Assembly (NCBI GenBank): GCA_044425705.1
Contig: JAWXVD010000053.1
Location: 1-21,137 of the forward strand
Direction of reading: 5' to 3'
Source: JAWXVD01 sp044425705
GTDB taxonomy: Bacteria; Bacillota; Clostridia; Lachnospirales; Lachnospiraceae
Length of the DNA stretch: 21,137 nucleotides
Part shown: positions 1-8,424 of the stretch, piece after piece
Numbering within the stretch: the stretch's first letter is position 1
Layout: every line of letters begins with the position of its first letter
Program-made: the position numbers and the translations under genes
The notes under the pieces: model-generated
The model's database searches: none
What the model saw: the letters and a program-made list of their open reading frames with translations, nothing else
Told to the model about the DNA's origin: nothing

Positions 1-44
1 TCTAATTCTTTTGAAAAATCCTCCATTGTTAAATTTTCTTCCAT
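1..44 (-). CDS. N-terminus of a gene running off the window; possible S1-type RNA-binding protein
   Basis: Only the first 14 codons are inside the window; the protein begins MEENLTMEDFSKEL. An ATAGG ribosome site sits 7 bases before the ATG, and a strong promoter lies about 80 bases upstream (122-150). The start resembles the opening of S1-domain ribosomal protein homologues of clostridia (a short acidic start with an M-x-D/E-F-x-K-E-L pattern), but 14 residues cannot prove this. That the gene exists is fairly likely, from promoter, ribosome site and open frame. The product name is a guess. Confidence 0.4.
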   Translation of the reverse strand, partial: MEENLTMEDFSKEL

Positions 45-121
45 TATAATACCTATACCTTTCCCTGAATAATCAAAACTTATGTTTTTATTATTCTTTT
101 AAAAATTCACTTAATATTACC

Positions 122-150
122 ATTATATTGTAAAATGCTAATAAAATCAA
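122..150 (-). promoter_or_regulatory. Sigma-A-type promoter for the gene entering at position 44
   Basis: On the minus strand, -35 TTGATT (145-150) and -10 TATAAT (122-127) are separated by exactly 17 bases. Transcription would start near 115, giving a leader of about 70 bases before the ATG at 44. The promoter separates that gene from the lipoprotein gene upstream. Confidence 0.7.
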
Positions 151-163
151 ATCATATTTTCTC

Positions 164-190
164 AGATGCTTTATTTTAGATGCTTTATTT
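164..190. repeat. Short tandem repeat at the 3' end of the lipoprotein gene
   Basis: AGATGCTTTATTT occurs twice with a 14-base period (164-176 and 178-190). The second copy runs into the stop codon of the lipoprotein gene. It looks like a local slippage duplication, with no visible function. Confidence 0.6.
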
Positions 191-1133
191 ACACCATAGA
201 AAAACCAACCCATGAGTCTAACAATGCACCTTCCTTATCATTTTGCCATATTTCATCGCTACTAGCAATCCAATTTACGTAAGTAATCTTTTTTTCATAT
301 GATCCAAAATGATTCTCTTCTAATTCATTATACACATCTTCCGTTATTTCTATCCTATCAGCATCTTCATAAATTATACTTATTTCCTCTGTATCTGCAT
401 CATAGAATTCACCCTTGGTACCTAAATATAAAACAAACATAATATTATCTTCAAAGAAAGTAGCTTGCTTTGATGTATAATTCTCTGCCATTCCTACGCG
501 AATATAATCATCCACCATATAGTAATATCTTCCACTTTCATCATCCACATAGGTTGTTATTTGATTGATAATAAAATCTGGCTCAGAAGAGCCTTCTATA
601 ATTCCAATTTCATATTGTACTAGTCCATCTAAAGTATCATTTACTTCCCAAATATTGCTATAGGTATACATTCCTGTTCCCTGACAACTAGAAGCCATAA
701 TTTCTAATAACCCATTATGATTAAAATCTGTCACCGCATAACAAAAAATTTCAAATTGAACAGAATCTTCCCAAACTTCTTTTTGATTCATAATAACTTC
801 TAATTGTTCTGACACATGTTGTAAATTATCTTCTGCCTTAGATTCTGCTACATCTTCCATGCTTTCAAAACTATCATCAGTTTCTTCATCATCTATTTCT
901 AAATCATCTACTTCTGACTTTTCTTCATCTTCTGCATCATCTAAAGCATCTTCATTATTTTCACTTTCCATTTCCATATCATCTACATTTTCTTCTATAT
1001 CATTATCTTCCAATTCAGCTTCAATCAATTCTACTGCTAAATCTATAGCATCTGCATATTCTTCTTTTGAACTACATGATACTAAAAGCATAGAAAATAC
1101 GATTAATGCCAATGCTAAAAAACTCTTCTTCAT
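189..1133 (-). CDS. Acidic lipoprotein of unknown function
   Basis: A 314-residue predicted lipoprotein. Residues 1-20 form a type II signal peptide (MKK, hydrophobic core, lipobox L-V-S-C) with the lipid-modified cysteine at 20, so the protein should be anchored on the outer face of the membrane. Residues about 24-102 are strongly acidic, nearly all Glu, Asp, Ser and small residues, and probably form an extended linker. The C-terminal ~210 residues look folded and contain D-F-N-H-N-G-L-L-E (136-144), which resembles the calcium-type loops of FG-GAP-like repeats seen in many clostridial lipoproteins. An in-frame start 24 codons upstream exists, but it would bury the signal peptide and lacks a ribosome site; GGAGGAAAGGG precedes the chosen ATG. 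I do not recognise the C-terminal domain. Confidence 0.75.
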   Translation of the reverse strand: MKKSFLALALIVFSMLLVSCSSKEEYADAIDLAVELIEAELEDNDIEENVDDMEMESENNEDALDDAEDEEKSEVDDLEIDDEETDDSFESMEDVAESKAEDNLQHVSEQLEVIMNQKEVWEDSVQFEIFCYAVTDFNHNGLLEIMASSCQGTGMYTYSNIWEVNDTLDGLVQYEIGIIEGSSEPDFIINQITTYVDDESGRYYYMVDDYIRVGMAENYTSKQATFFEDNIMFVLYLGTKGEFYDADTEEISIIYEDADRIEITEDVYNELEENHFGSYEKKITYVNWIASSDEIWQNDKEGALLDSWVGFSMV

Positions 1134-1180
1134 ACTTTCACCCTTTCCTCCGACTCCAAACCATATGTAATCTGTAACAT

Positions 1181-1228
1181 AAAAACCCACAAACCATAAT
1201 AACACTTTTGCTATTATAATCTACGGGT
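1181..1228 (-). terminator. Rho-independent terminator of asd
   Basis: Downstream of the asd stop on the minus strand, AACCC pairs with GGGTT at the base of a long imperfect hairpin. Its upper stem is ATAATAGCA against TGTTATTAT, with a loop of AAAG, and the stem is followed by TTTTTA. The hairpin lies between asd and the lipoprotein gene, so these are probably separate transcripts. Confidence 0.6.
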
Positions 1229-1241
1229 TCTTAATCTTTAC

Positions 1242-2327
1242 CTATTTCTTCGTAATATATCCTTGTGCTTTCAATAGTTCTGCACACAATACAGCTCCGC
1301 CTGCAGCACCTCTAACAGTGTTATGAGATAAACCGATGAATTTAAAGTCATAGATTTTATCTTCACGTAAACGTCCAACTGAAACACCCATACCATTTGC
1401 ATAATCTACATCTGCATGGATTTGAGGACGATTATCTTCTTCTAAGTACTGAATAAACTGTTCTGGTGCATTTGGTAATTTTAATTCTTGTGGTGCACCT
1501 TTAAAGTTTACTAATTTTTCGATTAATTGCTCTTTCGTAGGTTTTTTAGCAAATTTTACGAATACTGCTGCTGTATGACCATTTAATACTGGTACACGTA
1601 CACATTGGCAAGTAATTGCTGGTGTTGTAGCAGGTTCAATGACACCATCTTTGATTTCACCCCAGATACGAAGTGGTTCCATTTCTGATTTTTCTTCTTC
1701 TCCGCCAATGTATGGAATAATGTTTTCAACCATTTCTGGCCATTCTTTAAATGTTTTACCTGCTCCAGAAATAGCTTGGTATGTTGTAGCAACTACTTCT
1801 GTAGGTTCAAACTCTTTCCATGCTGTTAAAACTGGTGCATAGCTTTGGATTGAACAGTTAGGTTTTACGGCTACGAATCCTCTTGTTGTTCCAAGTCTCT
1901 TCTTTTGGAATTCAATCACATTCATATGTTCAGGATTGATTTCAGGAATTACCATAGGTACATCTGGTGTCCATCTATGAGCACTATTATTTGAAACTAC
2001 TGGAGTTTCTGTTTTTGCATATTCTTCTTCGATTTTTTTAATTTCATCTTTTGTCATATCTACAGCACTAAATACGAAATCAACTTCTGCTGCAACTTTA
2101 TCTACTTCATTTACATTCATTACAACAAGTTTTTTTACTGCTTCTGGCATAGGTGATTCTAATTTCCATCTACCACCAACTGCTTCTTCATAAGTTTTTC
2201 CTTCTGAACGTGGGCTAGCCGCAATAGTTGTTACTTCGAACCATGGATGATTTTCTAACAAAGCGATAAATCTTTGTCCAACCATACCTGTTCCACCTAA
2301 AATACCTACTTTTAATTTGTCACACAT
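1242..2327 (-). CDS. asd: Aspartate-semialdehyde dehydrogenase
   Basis: Reduces aspartyl phosphate to aspartate semialdehyde with NADPH, the branch step toward lysine, diaminopimelate, threonine and methionine; cytosolic. The 361 residues show the N-terminal nucleotide-binding loop GGTGMVGQRF (11-20), the active-site motif K-P-N-C-S-I-Q with catalytic Cys158, and R-V-P-V-L-N-G-H with the acid/base His251. The motif spacing and the GGTGMVGQRF loop match the archaeal/fungal-type branch of the family, which is common in clostridia, rather than the E. coli-type enzyme. A good ribosome site (GGAGG, 9 bases) precedes the ATG. The gene lies 111 bases downstream of argH in the same direction with no strong terminator between, so partial co-transcription is possible. 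No lysine riboswitch or T-box was recognised in that gap. Confidence 0.95.
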   Translation of the reverse strand: MCDKLKVGILGGTGMVGQRFIALLENHPWFEVTTIAASPRSEGKTYEEAVGGRWKLESPMPEAVKKLVVMNVNEVDKVAAEVDFVFSAVDMTKDEIKKIEEEYAKTETPVVSNNSAHRWTPDVPMVIPEINPEHMNVIEFQKKRLGTTRGFVAVKPNCSIQSYAPVLTAWKEFEPTEVVATTYQAISGAGKTFKEWPEMVENIIPYIGGEEEKSEMEPLRIWGEIKDGVIEPATTPAITCQCVRVPVLNGHTAAVFVKFAKKPTKEQLIEKLVNFKGAPQELKLPNAPEQFIQYLEEDNRPQIHADVDYANGMGVSVGRLREDKIYDFKFIGLSHNTVRGAAGGAVLCAELLKAQGYITKK

Positions 2328-2438
2328 TTTTTCATTTCCTCCATTTAACTTTTTAGAAGCAATCTCAATTTATCATTTTACTTCATTAACTATCATATAC
2401 TTATCTATTCATTAAAATCTAAGGCACAATCATCTTTA

Positions 2439-3815
2439 TTATGATTGCATATAATCCTCATGTATTTTAATAACCTCTTTCATTGCATCAGGACCTGGTG
2501 CACCGATTGTCAATCTCTTTTCTACACAAGTCTTTAAACTCACTGCATCAAAAATATCTTCTTTAAAAACAGGGCTAATCTGTTGCAATTCTTCTAATGA
2601 TAATAAATCGATAGAAGTGTTATGATCGATACAATAAAGAACTAAGCTACCGATAATCCCATGCGCATCTCTAAACGGAACACCATTATTTACCAAGTAG
2701 TCTGCTGCATCTGTCGCATTTGTAAAGCCATTCATCGCACTTTTAGCCATCACTTCTTCATTAAATTTAACAGTTTTTATCATTCCTGTAAATAGTAAAA
2801 TACATCCTTTTACAGTATCAATTGCATCAAAGGTCAATTCTTTATCTTCTTGCATGTCTTTATTATATGCTAAAGGAATCCCTTTCATGGTAGTCAAGAT
2901 TGACATCAATGCACCATATACTCGACCAGTTTTTCCACGAACCAACTCTGCTATATCAGGATTTTTCTTCTGTGGCATAATACTACTACCAGTAGAATAA
3001 GCATCATCTAAATCAATGAATCCATATTCATTAGAATTCCAAATAATAATCTCTTCACTGAAACGGCTTAAATGCATCATAGCCGTCGACAATGCTGATA
3101 AAAATTCTATAATGTAATCTCGGTCTGATACTGAATCCATACTATTTAATGTTGGACCCGTAAAACCTAGTAATTGCGCCGTATATTCTCTATCCAACGG
3201 ATAAGTTGTACCAGCTAACGCACCTGAACCCAATGGACAATAATTCATTCGTTCAAAGATATCGTGCATTCTAGAACGATCTCTTTTAAACATTTCAAAA
3301 TAGGCTCCCATATGATGTGCCAATGTAATTGGTTGTGCTTTTTGTAAATGTGTGAAACCAGGCATATAAGTCTCTGTGTGATTCTTCATAATCTCTAATA
3401 ACACAGTTAATAAATCCTTTAATAATTCATCTACTTCTTTTACTTCATTTCTAGTATAAAGTTTCATGTCAAGACCTACTTGATCATTTCTGCTTCTACC
3501 TGTATGTAATTTCTTCCCTGGTGCTCCAATTCGATCAATCAAATGTGCTTCTACAAAACTATGAATATCTTCATATTCGTCTGTAATTTCTAAGGTTCCA
3601 CTTTCTACATCAGCTACAATAGAAGCTAGTCCGTTTAAAATCTCTTCTTTTTCTTCATTTGTTAATATCCCTTGTTTAGCAAGCATCTTTACATGTGCTA
3701 CACTTCCTTCTACATCTTGTAAAAAAAATTTTTGATCAAATGAAATTGATGCATTAAAATTATATACTAATTTATCTGTTTCCTTTGTGAAACGTCCACC
3801 CCAAAGTTGTGCCAT
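2439..3815 (-). CDS. argH: Argininosuccinate lyase
   Basis: Cleaves argininosuccinate to arginine and fumarate, the last step of arginine synthesis; a cytosolic homotetramer of the fumarase/aspartase superfamily. The 458-residue protein begins MAQLWGGRF, the usual start of the family. It carries H-T-G-R-S-R-N-D-Q (104-112), T-H-L-Q with catalytic His156, and the superfamily signature GSSIMPQKKNPD (276-287) on the flexible loop that holds the catalytic serine. An in-frame ATG 23 codons upstream was rejected because it adds a sequence absent from the family, while GGAAAGGATG precedes the chosen start. No argG or other arginine gene lies in the window. A promoter with an overlapping palindrome lies about 130 bases upstream. 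Confidence 0.96.
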   Translation of the reverse strand: MAQLWGGRFTKETDKLVYNFNASISFDQKFFLQDVEGSVAHVKMLAKQGILTNEEKEEILNGLASIVADVESGTLEITDEYEDIHSFVEAHLIDRIGAPGKKLHTGRSRNDQVGLDMKLYTRNEVKEVDELLKDLLTVLLEIMKNHTETYMPGFTHLQKAQPITLAHHMGAYFEMFKRDRSRMHDIFERMNYCPLGSGALAGTTYPLDREYTAQLLGFTGPTLNSMDSVSDRDYIIEFLSALSTAMMHLSRFSEEIIIWNSNEYGFIDLDDAYSTGSSIMPQKKNPDIAELVRGKTGRVYGALMSILTTMKGIPLAYNKDMQEDKELTFDAIDTVKGCILLFTGMIKTVKFNEEVMAKSAMNGFTNATDAADYLVNNGVPFRDAHGIIGSLVLYCIDHNTSIDLLSLEELQQISPVFKEDIFDAVSLKTCVEKRLTIGAPGPDAMKEVIKIHEDYMQS

Positions 3816-3945
3816 AATAAATTTACATCCTTTCCTAAAACGTGCAAAAAGACAATATTTCACACGGTTAATCTTATTTATCATTTGAATTGTATGAACC
3901 TTAAAAAGTATCGAATTCTACAATATTTATCGCTAACTGAAAATG

Positions 3946-3980
3946 ATAATATCATATTTACCACTTTATTGCAATAAAGT
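3946..3980 (-). promoter_or_regulatory. argH promoter overlapped by an 18-bp palindrome
   Basis: On the minus strand, -35 TTGCAA (3969-3974) and -10 TATTAT (3946-3951) are 17 bases apart, giving a leader of about 120 bases. The -35 is the exact centre of a perfect palindrome, ACTTTATTGCAATAAAGT (3963-3980). A second dyad, ATGATA-A-TATCAT (3943-3955), covers the -10. This is a good layout for a repressor site. An arginine repressor is the natural candidate, but the sequence is not a clear match to the ArgR box I know. Confidence 0.55.
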
Positions 3981-4068
3981 ATTTTGATTTTATAGACCTT
4001 TTATAAATTTGAAGTTGTATTTCACGGCTTTATCGTAAAATCTAACTTAAACATAAATTTCAAACTGC

Positions 4069-5922
4069 TTAATCTGCTGATAAAGATATAATGCAATCTT
4101 CTTCCGTAAAAATAATCTTTTCAGACTTGTTAGGATTCGTAATCACATCAAACATATTACCATTTTGTTTTTTATAACCTATAGCAATTGCATCATACTC
4201 TTTTAAAATTTCTGTCACTGTGTAAAAATCCATTTCTGTATGTAATTTCACATAATAAGAAGCATTTCGAATATAGATTTCTGAACCTTCTGCTGTGAGT
4301 AATTCCTGAAATACCGTTGCCAAATCTCGATTCTCTGAAATTTGTGTAAGAATTAAATTAATAATATTAGAACCTACCACTAAATCGTTTGCCTGTGCAA
4401 CTTTTGCTAATTTTTGATTAGCACTATCTTTCATTTCACTTGTAATATTAAATGCTTTGCCTGTCTTTTGTAGTATATCACGCAAGTGAATCAATTTTAA
4501 TAAAGTCATAGCATCAGAAGTTTCTGTATCACATGCATCATCGCTCAAGATTAACACATGGTTAATGTCTCCTTTTGTTAATTCATCTAAAGATTCCCTA
4601 CTATTTGTATCACAAACCACAAAATCGACATTCGAATTTTTCACTTTTTCTCTTAATTCATAATGTGTTTGGTCAATGATTGGATGTGCAATCGTAATCG
4701 TTGAGCCTGCACCAAAATAGCTGTCTAATTCCACAACAATTTGCTCTAACATCTCATTAATCCCAATAATCAATACATCTCCCGCTGTATCTGCAATGGC
4801 TGATTCCACCTTCAAACTTGCACTATCTTTTACTTCATATTCTTTTATCGTAGCAGCACCATCATCTTCTACCAATAAAACCAAGCTATCATCACCTTGC
4901 AATACCACATCCTTATCTGGATTAATGATAACTTCATCATTTCTCTTGTAGCCAAAAACAACTGCCTTTTCAAAATAATTTAAAACATCGCCGAATTTTT
5001 TTCCGGCTACTTCTGGGAAATTTTCAAAATACAATTCATCCCCGTCATAATCAAATAATTCAATTAATACATTAGAAAGTCCAGGTTGTCTACATGTTTG
5101 TGCAATAATTCTTGCAATCGCATCCTGTACCACTAATATTTCTGCATTTCCATCTGAAATAATTTGAACAGCATCATAATTTGATTTTTCATTTAATGTA
5201 GCAACAATATGAGGAACACTTCCAAATTCCTTAAATGGTTTTAAATAGTTATTGATTGCTAAAATTGCTTTTACCGTAATGAAATCTTCACTTTCATTGA
5301 CAATGATAGAACGGCTTGTCTCTATCGCACATTTTTCTAACATATTGGTGTCTGCCATAGAACCAGTACGACAGATTATTCTTGTATTTTTAAAATCTAG
5401 AATTTCTCCAGCAATGGCTTCTTCTACCGATTCTTTCTCCTCTTCTGAAAGAATCACAATACATCCATCTTTTTGATTTTCATTGGCAATAATCAATTCT
5501 GATATTAAAGTAAACACATTATGATTAAAACCTAAAATCACTGTGTGATCTTTCTCTATTACATGAGAATTTCCTTTTTTTAAACTATTTAATTTTTCTT
5601 CAAATCCAGTAGTAATAATACCAATTAAAATACTTGTTACAAAAAGTCCACACAATGTAACTACTGACATGGTTACTACAAATCCTAAATCTGTTGTATC
5701 GGCTGCTGTAATCGTTCCTGCATCAATAATATGCATAATGCTTGCCCACATATTATATCCTACTGTGGTACCCTCTTGCCCTATTAGTGCTAAAATAAAA
5801 CCTGCCAATACAACGACTACTGCTGTTGCTAAAAATAATACACCAACTAATGCTATCGTCCCTTTAGACATCAAATTGTCAAATGCATATTTAATACGTT
5901 CTATTATCGTATGTTTCTTCAT
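4069..5922 (-). CDS. CASTOR/POLLUX-like ion channel with RCK-type cytosolic domains
   Basis: A predicted membrane ion channel of 617 residues. Two membrane helices (about 21-47 and 80-104) flank a pore-loop region with D-A-G-T-I-T-A-A-D (67-75), which recalls the ADAG/ADSG filter of plant DMI1/CASTOR channels. The remainder is cytosolic. Two successive Rossmann-like halves begin near 126 (H-T-V-I-L-G-F-N-H) and near 380 (D-V-L-I-I-G-I-N-E), each followed by acidic and hydrophobic strands as in RCK/TrkA-N domains. In the family these domains gate conductance of potassium or other cations on binding calcium or nucleotides. The ion selectivity here cannot be read. An ATG three codons upstream overlaps the ribosome site AAGGG, so the start MKKHTII was chosen (AAGGG, 9-base spacing). 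It is a single gene with its own promoter. Confidence 0.75.
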   Translation of the reverse strand: MKKHTIIERIKYAFDNLMSKGTIALVGVLFLATAVVVVLAGFILALIGQEGTTVGYNMWASIMHIIDAGTITAADTTDLGFVVTMSVVTLCGLFVTSILIGIITTGFEEKLNSLKKGNSHVIEKDHTVILGFNHNVFTLISELIIANENQKDGCIVILSEEEKESVEEAIAGEILDFKNTRIICRTGSMADTNMLEKCAIETSRSIIVNESEDFITVKAILAINNYLKPFKEFGSVPHIVATLNEKSNYDAVQIISDGNAEILVVQDAIARIIAQTCRQPGLSNVLIELFDYDGDELYFENFPEVAGKKFGDVLNYFEKAVVFGYKRNDEVIINPDKDVVLQGDDSLVLLVEDDGAATIKEYEVKDSASLKVESAIADTAGDVLIIGINEMLEQIVVELDSYFGAGSTITIAHPIIDQTHYELREKVKNSNVDFVVCDTNSRESLDELTKGDINHVLILSDDACDTETSDAMTLLKLIHLRDILQKTGKAFNITSEMKDSANQKLAKVAQANDLVVGSNIINLILTQISENRDLATVFQELLTAEGSEIYIRNASYYVKLHTEMDFYTVTEILKEYDAIAIGYKKQNGNMFDVITNPNKSEKIIFTEEDCIISLSAD

Positions 5923-6004
5923 ATCACTCATCCCTTCATACAGTTTATTAACTTTAATTCTCTAAAAAATTTTTCTTGTATACGAAATTTCCTTCTATCA
6001 TATG

Positions 6005-6033
6005 ATTATACTATTAATTCATATATTGTACAA
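6005..6033 (-). promoter_or_regulatory. Promoter of the channel gene
   Basis: On the minus strand, -35 TTGTAC (6028-6033) and -10 TATAAT (6005-6010) are 17 bases apart. Transcription would start near 5998, giving a leader of about 75 bases. Confidence 0.7.
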
Positions 6034-6045
6034 GGGTGTTCAACT

Positions 6046-6091
6046 TTGAAAACCTCACCATTCCTTTATATTTACATATAGTACTACTATA
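6046..6091 (+). promoter_or_regulatory. Possible promoter and dyad operator of the ABC pair
   Basis: TTGAAA (6046-6051) with TATTTA 17 bases later is a weak plus-strand promoter candidate. Just downstream is a perfect dyad TATAGTA-C-TACTATA (6077-6091), placed where a repressor would cover the start site. It has the same 7-1-7 geometry as the dyad at the DtxR-type gene promoter (8669-8683), but the half-sites differ. Functional assignment is inference. Confidence 0.35.
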
Positions 6092-6183
6092 GAAAAAAAT
6101 AAAGCGATCATGTAATCTTGTTACAGTTCATATGCAACAAATTTTTTCACTGAATTGCTTTAAGAAAGAGGTATGGATATTTT

Positions 6184-7017
6184 ATGAATGATACATCTTA
6201 TATAACAGAACCACCTACAGATGAAGTCATTTTACAGTGTGAGAATCTCTGTTATTCTTATCATGGCAAAAAAGGAGTAGTACGAGCCTTAGAAAATATT
6301 TCTTGCACCATTAATAAAGGGGAATTTATTGCAATTGTCGGTCCTAGTGGTTGTGGAAAATCCACATTCCTAAATTTAGTTTCGGGTTTACTTCACCCAG
6401 AAAGTGGCATTATCACTGTTGACGGTCTAGTTCATGATTCAATGGATAAAAGTAATAAAAATAATAAATCCGAAATATTCTCTGGAATTGGCTATATGCT
6501 CCAACATGACCATTTGTTTGAATGGAGAGATATCTATGGAAATATTACTTTAGGTCTTGAAATACAAAAAAAATTAAATCATAGAACATTGGAACCTGTA
6601 CTGCAAATGGCAAGTGATTACGGTTTAGAACCATTTTTATGCAAAAAACCTTCAGAACTATCAGGGGGTATGAAACAACGTGCAGCCCTGATACGTACAC
6701 TTGCATTAAATCCTGATATATTACTTTTAGACGAACCCTTTAGTGCATTAGACTACCAAACAAGATTGATGGTATCTGCAGATATCGGGAAAATTATTCG
6801 TGATAATGGTAAAACAGCTATTTTAGTTACACATAACCTTTCAGAAGCGATTAGTTTAGCTGATCGTATCTTTGTTTTCTCTAATAGACCCTCCTACTTG
6901 AAAAGCGAATTCTATATTCATTTAACTACTGATGATGACTCACCCTTAGGTTATCGCAATGCCCCAGAATTTCAATACTATTTCAATACAATTTGGGAGG
7001 AATTAATCAATGATTGA
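6184..7017 (+). CDS. ABC transporter ATPase, nitrate/sulfonate/HMP class
   Basis: A 277-residue cytosolic ATPase that would power the permease encoded next to it. All ABC motifs are intact: Walker A GPSGCGKST (53-61), a Q-loop glutamine in Y-M-L-Q-H, the signature LSGGMKQR, Walker B L-L-L-L-D-E-P followed by D-loop SALD, and the switch histidine in V-T-H-N. The sequence is of the SsuB/TauB/ThiZ type. The ribosome site is modest (AAAGAGG, 12 bases away). The downstream permease starts 8 bases before this stop, so the two are translationally coupled. Substrate is unknown: this class moves nitrate, alkanesulfonates, taurine, pyrimidine thiamine precursors and riboflavin. No TPP or FMN riboswitch was recognised upstream, so the thiamine or riboflavin assignment gets no support. 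Confidence 0.85.
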   Translation: MNDTSYITEPPTDEVILQCENLCYSYHGKKGVVRALENISCTINKGEFIAIVGPSGCGKSTFLNLVSGLLHPESGIITVDGLVHDSMDKSNKNNKSEIFSGIGYMLQHDHLFEWRDIYGNITLGLEIQKKLNHRTLEPVLQMASDYGLEPFLCKKPSELSGGMKQRAALIRTLALNPDILLLDEPFSALDYQTRLMVSADIGKIIRDNGKTAILVTHNLSEAISLADRIFVFSNRPSYLKSEFYIHLTTDDDSPLGYRNAPEFQYYFNTIWEELIND

Positions 7018-7864
7018 CGAAAAAAATATTGTTATAAATTATAAACCTCAAGAATTATCTAGCTCATCTTATTCAGAAATGATACAAGATAAGTTTCTAA
7101 AACATTGTAAGCAACATAAACGTTTCATTTTTTGTTGTCAAATAATATGTTTATTGATTTTCCTAAGCCTTTGGGAAATCTCTTCTCAAAAAGGATGGAT
7201 AGATATTTTCTTCTTTAGTTCACCTTCTAGAATTGTCATGCTATTTATTGAAATGAGCCAGTCTGGTGAAATGTTATCTCATATATCAATCACCTTGCTA
7301 GAAACACTTCTAAGTTTTTTAATTGTAAATATCGTAAGTATAGCTGTTGCTATTATATTATTATCATCAAATACTATATCTGAGATATCCGAACCGTATT
7401 TAGTCATGTTAAACGCTTTACCCAAGTCAGCCTTAGCACCTCTTATTATTGTATGGCTTGGCACGGGATTAAAAACTATTATTGTAGCAGGAGCCTCAGT
7501 TGCAATATTTGGTTCTATTATCAATTTATATACAGGTTTTCATCAAGTAGATACAGAAAAAATCAAATTAATCTACACATTAGGTGGTACCAATGGAGAC
7601 ACTTTAAATAAGGTAATCATACCTGCTTCAATTCCTATTATAATTAGCAATATGAAGGTAAATATTGGATTGTCGTTAGTGGGGGTTATTATCGGAGAAT
7701 TTCTTGCTGCCAGAAAAGGCTTAGGTTACTTGATTATTTATAGTAGTCAAGTATTTAAATTAGATTTGTTGATTATGTCTATTATCATTCTATGCTTCAT
7801 AGCGCTATTTTTATATCAATTGATTCATATTATGGAAAAGAAATACGGTACTTCTAGAACCTAA
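7010..7864 (+). CDS. ABC transporter permease, nitrate/sulfonate/HMP class
   Basis: A 284-residue inner-membrane subunit of the BPD_transp_1 fold. About six hydrophobic segments follow a polar N-terminus of some 40 residues. The cytoplasmic EAA-type loop that contacts the ATPase is near residues 182-205 (Y-T-L-G-G-T-N-G-D then V-I-I-P-A-S-I-P). It overlaps the ATPase gene by 8 bases and has a strong ribosome site (GGGAGG, 9 bases). No substrate-binding protein gene follows on this strand, and none is seen upstream. The importer must therefore use a binding protein encoded elsewhere, borrow one of the paralogues at 14.9-17.2 kb, or be incomplete. Confidence 0.85.
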   Translation: MIDEKNIVINYKPQELSSSSYSEMIQDKFLKHCKQHKRFIFCCQIICLLIFLSLWEISSQKGWIDIFFFSSPSRIVMLFIEMSQSGEMLSHISITLLETLLSFLIVNIVSIAVAIILLSSNTISEISEPYLVMLNALPKSALAPLIIVWLGTGLKTIIVAGASVAIFGSIINLYTGFHQVDTEKIKLIYTLGGTNGDTLNKVIIPASIPIIISNMKVNIGLSLVGVIIGEFLAARKGLGYLIIYSSQVFKLDLLIMSIIILCFIALFLYQLIHIMEKKYGTSRT

Positions 7865-7914
7865 TCAACCTTCTTAATACTATAATTCTTGCATATAACT
7901 ATGACTAAATGATT

Positions 7915-7963
7915 CATATGTTGTTACCTTTAACGGTTACGCCTTAAAAAGTAACAACATATG
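7915..7963. repeat. 13-bp perfect inverted repeat between convergent genes
   Basis: CATATGTTGTTAC (7915-7927) and GTAACAACATATG (7951-7963) are perfect complements around a 23-base loop. The repeat lies between the stop of the plus-strand permease and the stop of the minus-strand DUF2325 gene. It could act as a bidirectional transcript end, but neither side has the T-run of a normal rho-independent terminator. Confidence 0.6.
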
Positions 7964-8024
7964 CAATATTTCTATGTATTTTATCAGACAAATACAATCC
8001 TTATTATTTCTGATGTTATATTTA

Positions 8025-8303
8025 TTATGCATATTGTGCTAAAATGTCATTTAATGCTGTTCCACTGCTAGTGTGACATCTAACAACCTCTGCGTTACAA
8101 CGATCCGCTTCTGTAATTGCACATTTGACCATTTTATGAGATACTGTGTTCGTAAATAAAATCAATAAATCTGGTGATCCAATTTTTGTGCTTAAATTTC
8201 CGCTCATTTGTGTAAATACCTTTGCTTTACATTTGTATTCTTTACAAATTTTCTTATATTGAGATACCATTCTATCATGTCCACCTACTATAACTATACT
8301 CAT
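8025..8303 (-). CDS. DUF2325 family protein
   Basis: A 92-residue cytosolic protein beginning M-S-I-V-I-V-G-G-H-D-R-M, the typical start of DUF2325: a small Rossmann-like fold with a G-G-H-D motif, and several cysteines and histidines further on (C-K-E-Y-K-C-K, C-H-T-S-S-G). Biochemical role unknown. In clostridia it is often found near ferrous-iron transport genes and DUF3793, which fits the neighbours here. The frame can be extended seven codons to a GTG, but AAAGGATGG 8 bases before the internal ATG makes that ATG the better start. A DtxR-like box lies about 120 bases upstream. Confidence 0.8.
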   Translation of the reverse strand: MSIVIVGGHDRMVSQYKKICKEYKCKAKVFTQMSGNLSTKIGSPDLLILFTNTVSHKMVKCAITEADRCNAEVVRCHTSSGTALNDILAQYA

Positions 8304-8424
8304 TTTAATAACCATCCTTTTCACTTAAACTTAGTAAATTTAGTTAGAAACAAATTATCACTTTACAATTTTACTTTTTTAATCATGTAATCAATTTATG
8401 CTTATTTGTCAAAATCAACTTTTA

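Noticed and set aside
859..1170. Serine-rich plus-strand frame
   Set aside because: It is the complement of the acidic Glu/Asp-rich linker of the lipoprotein; the serine codons are an artefact of that composition.
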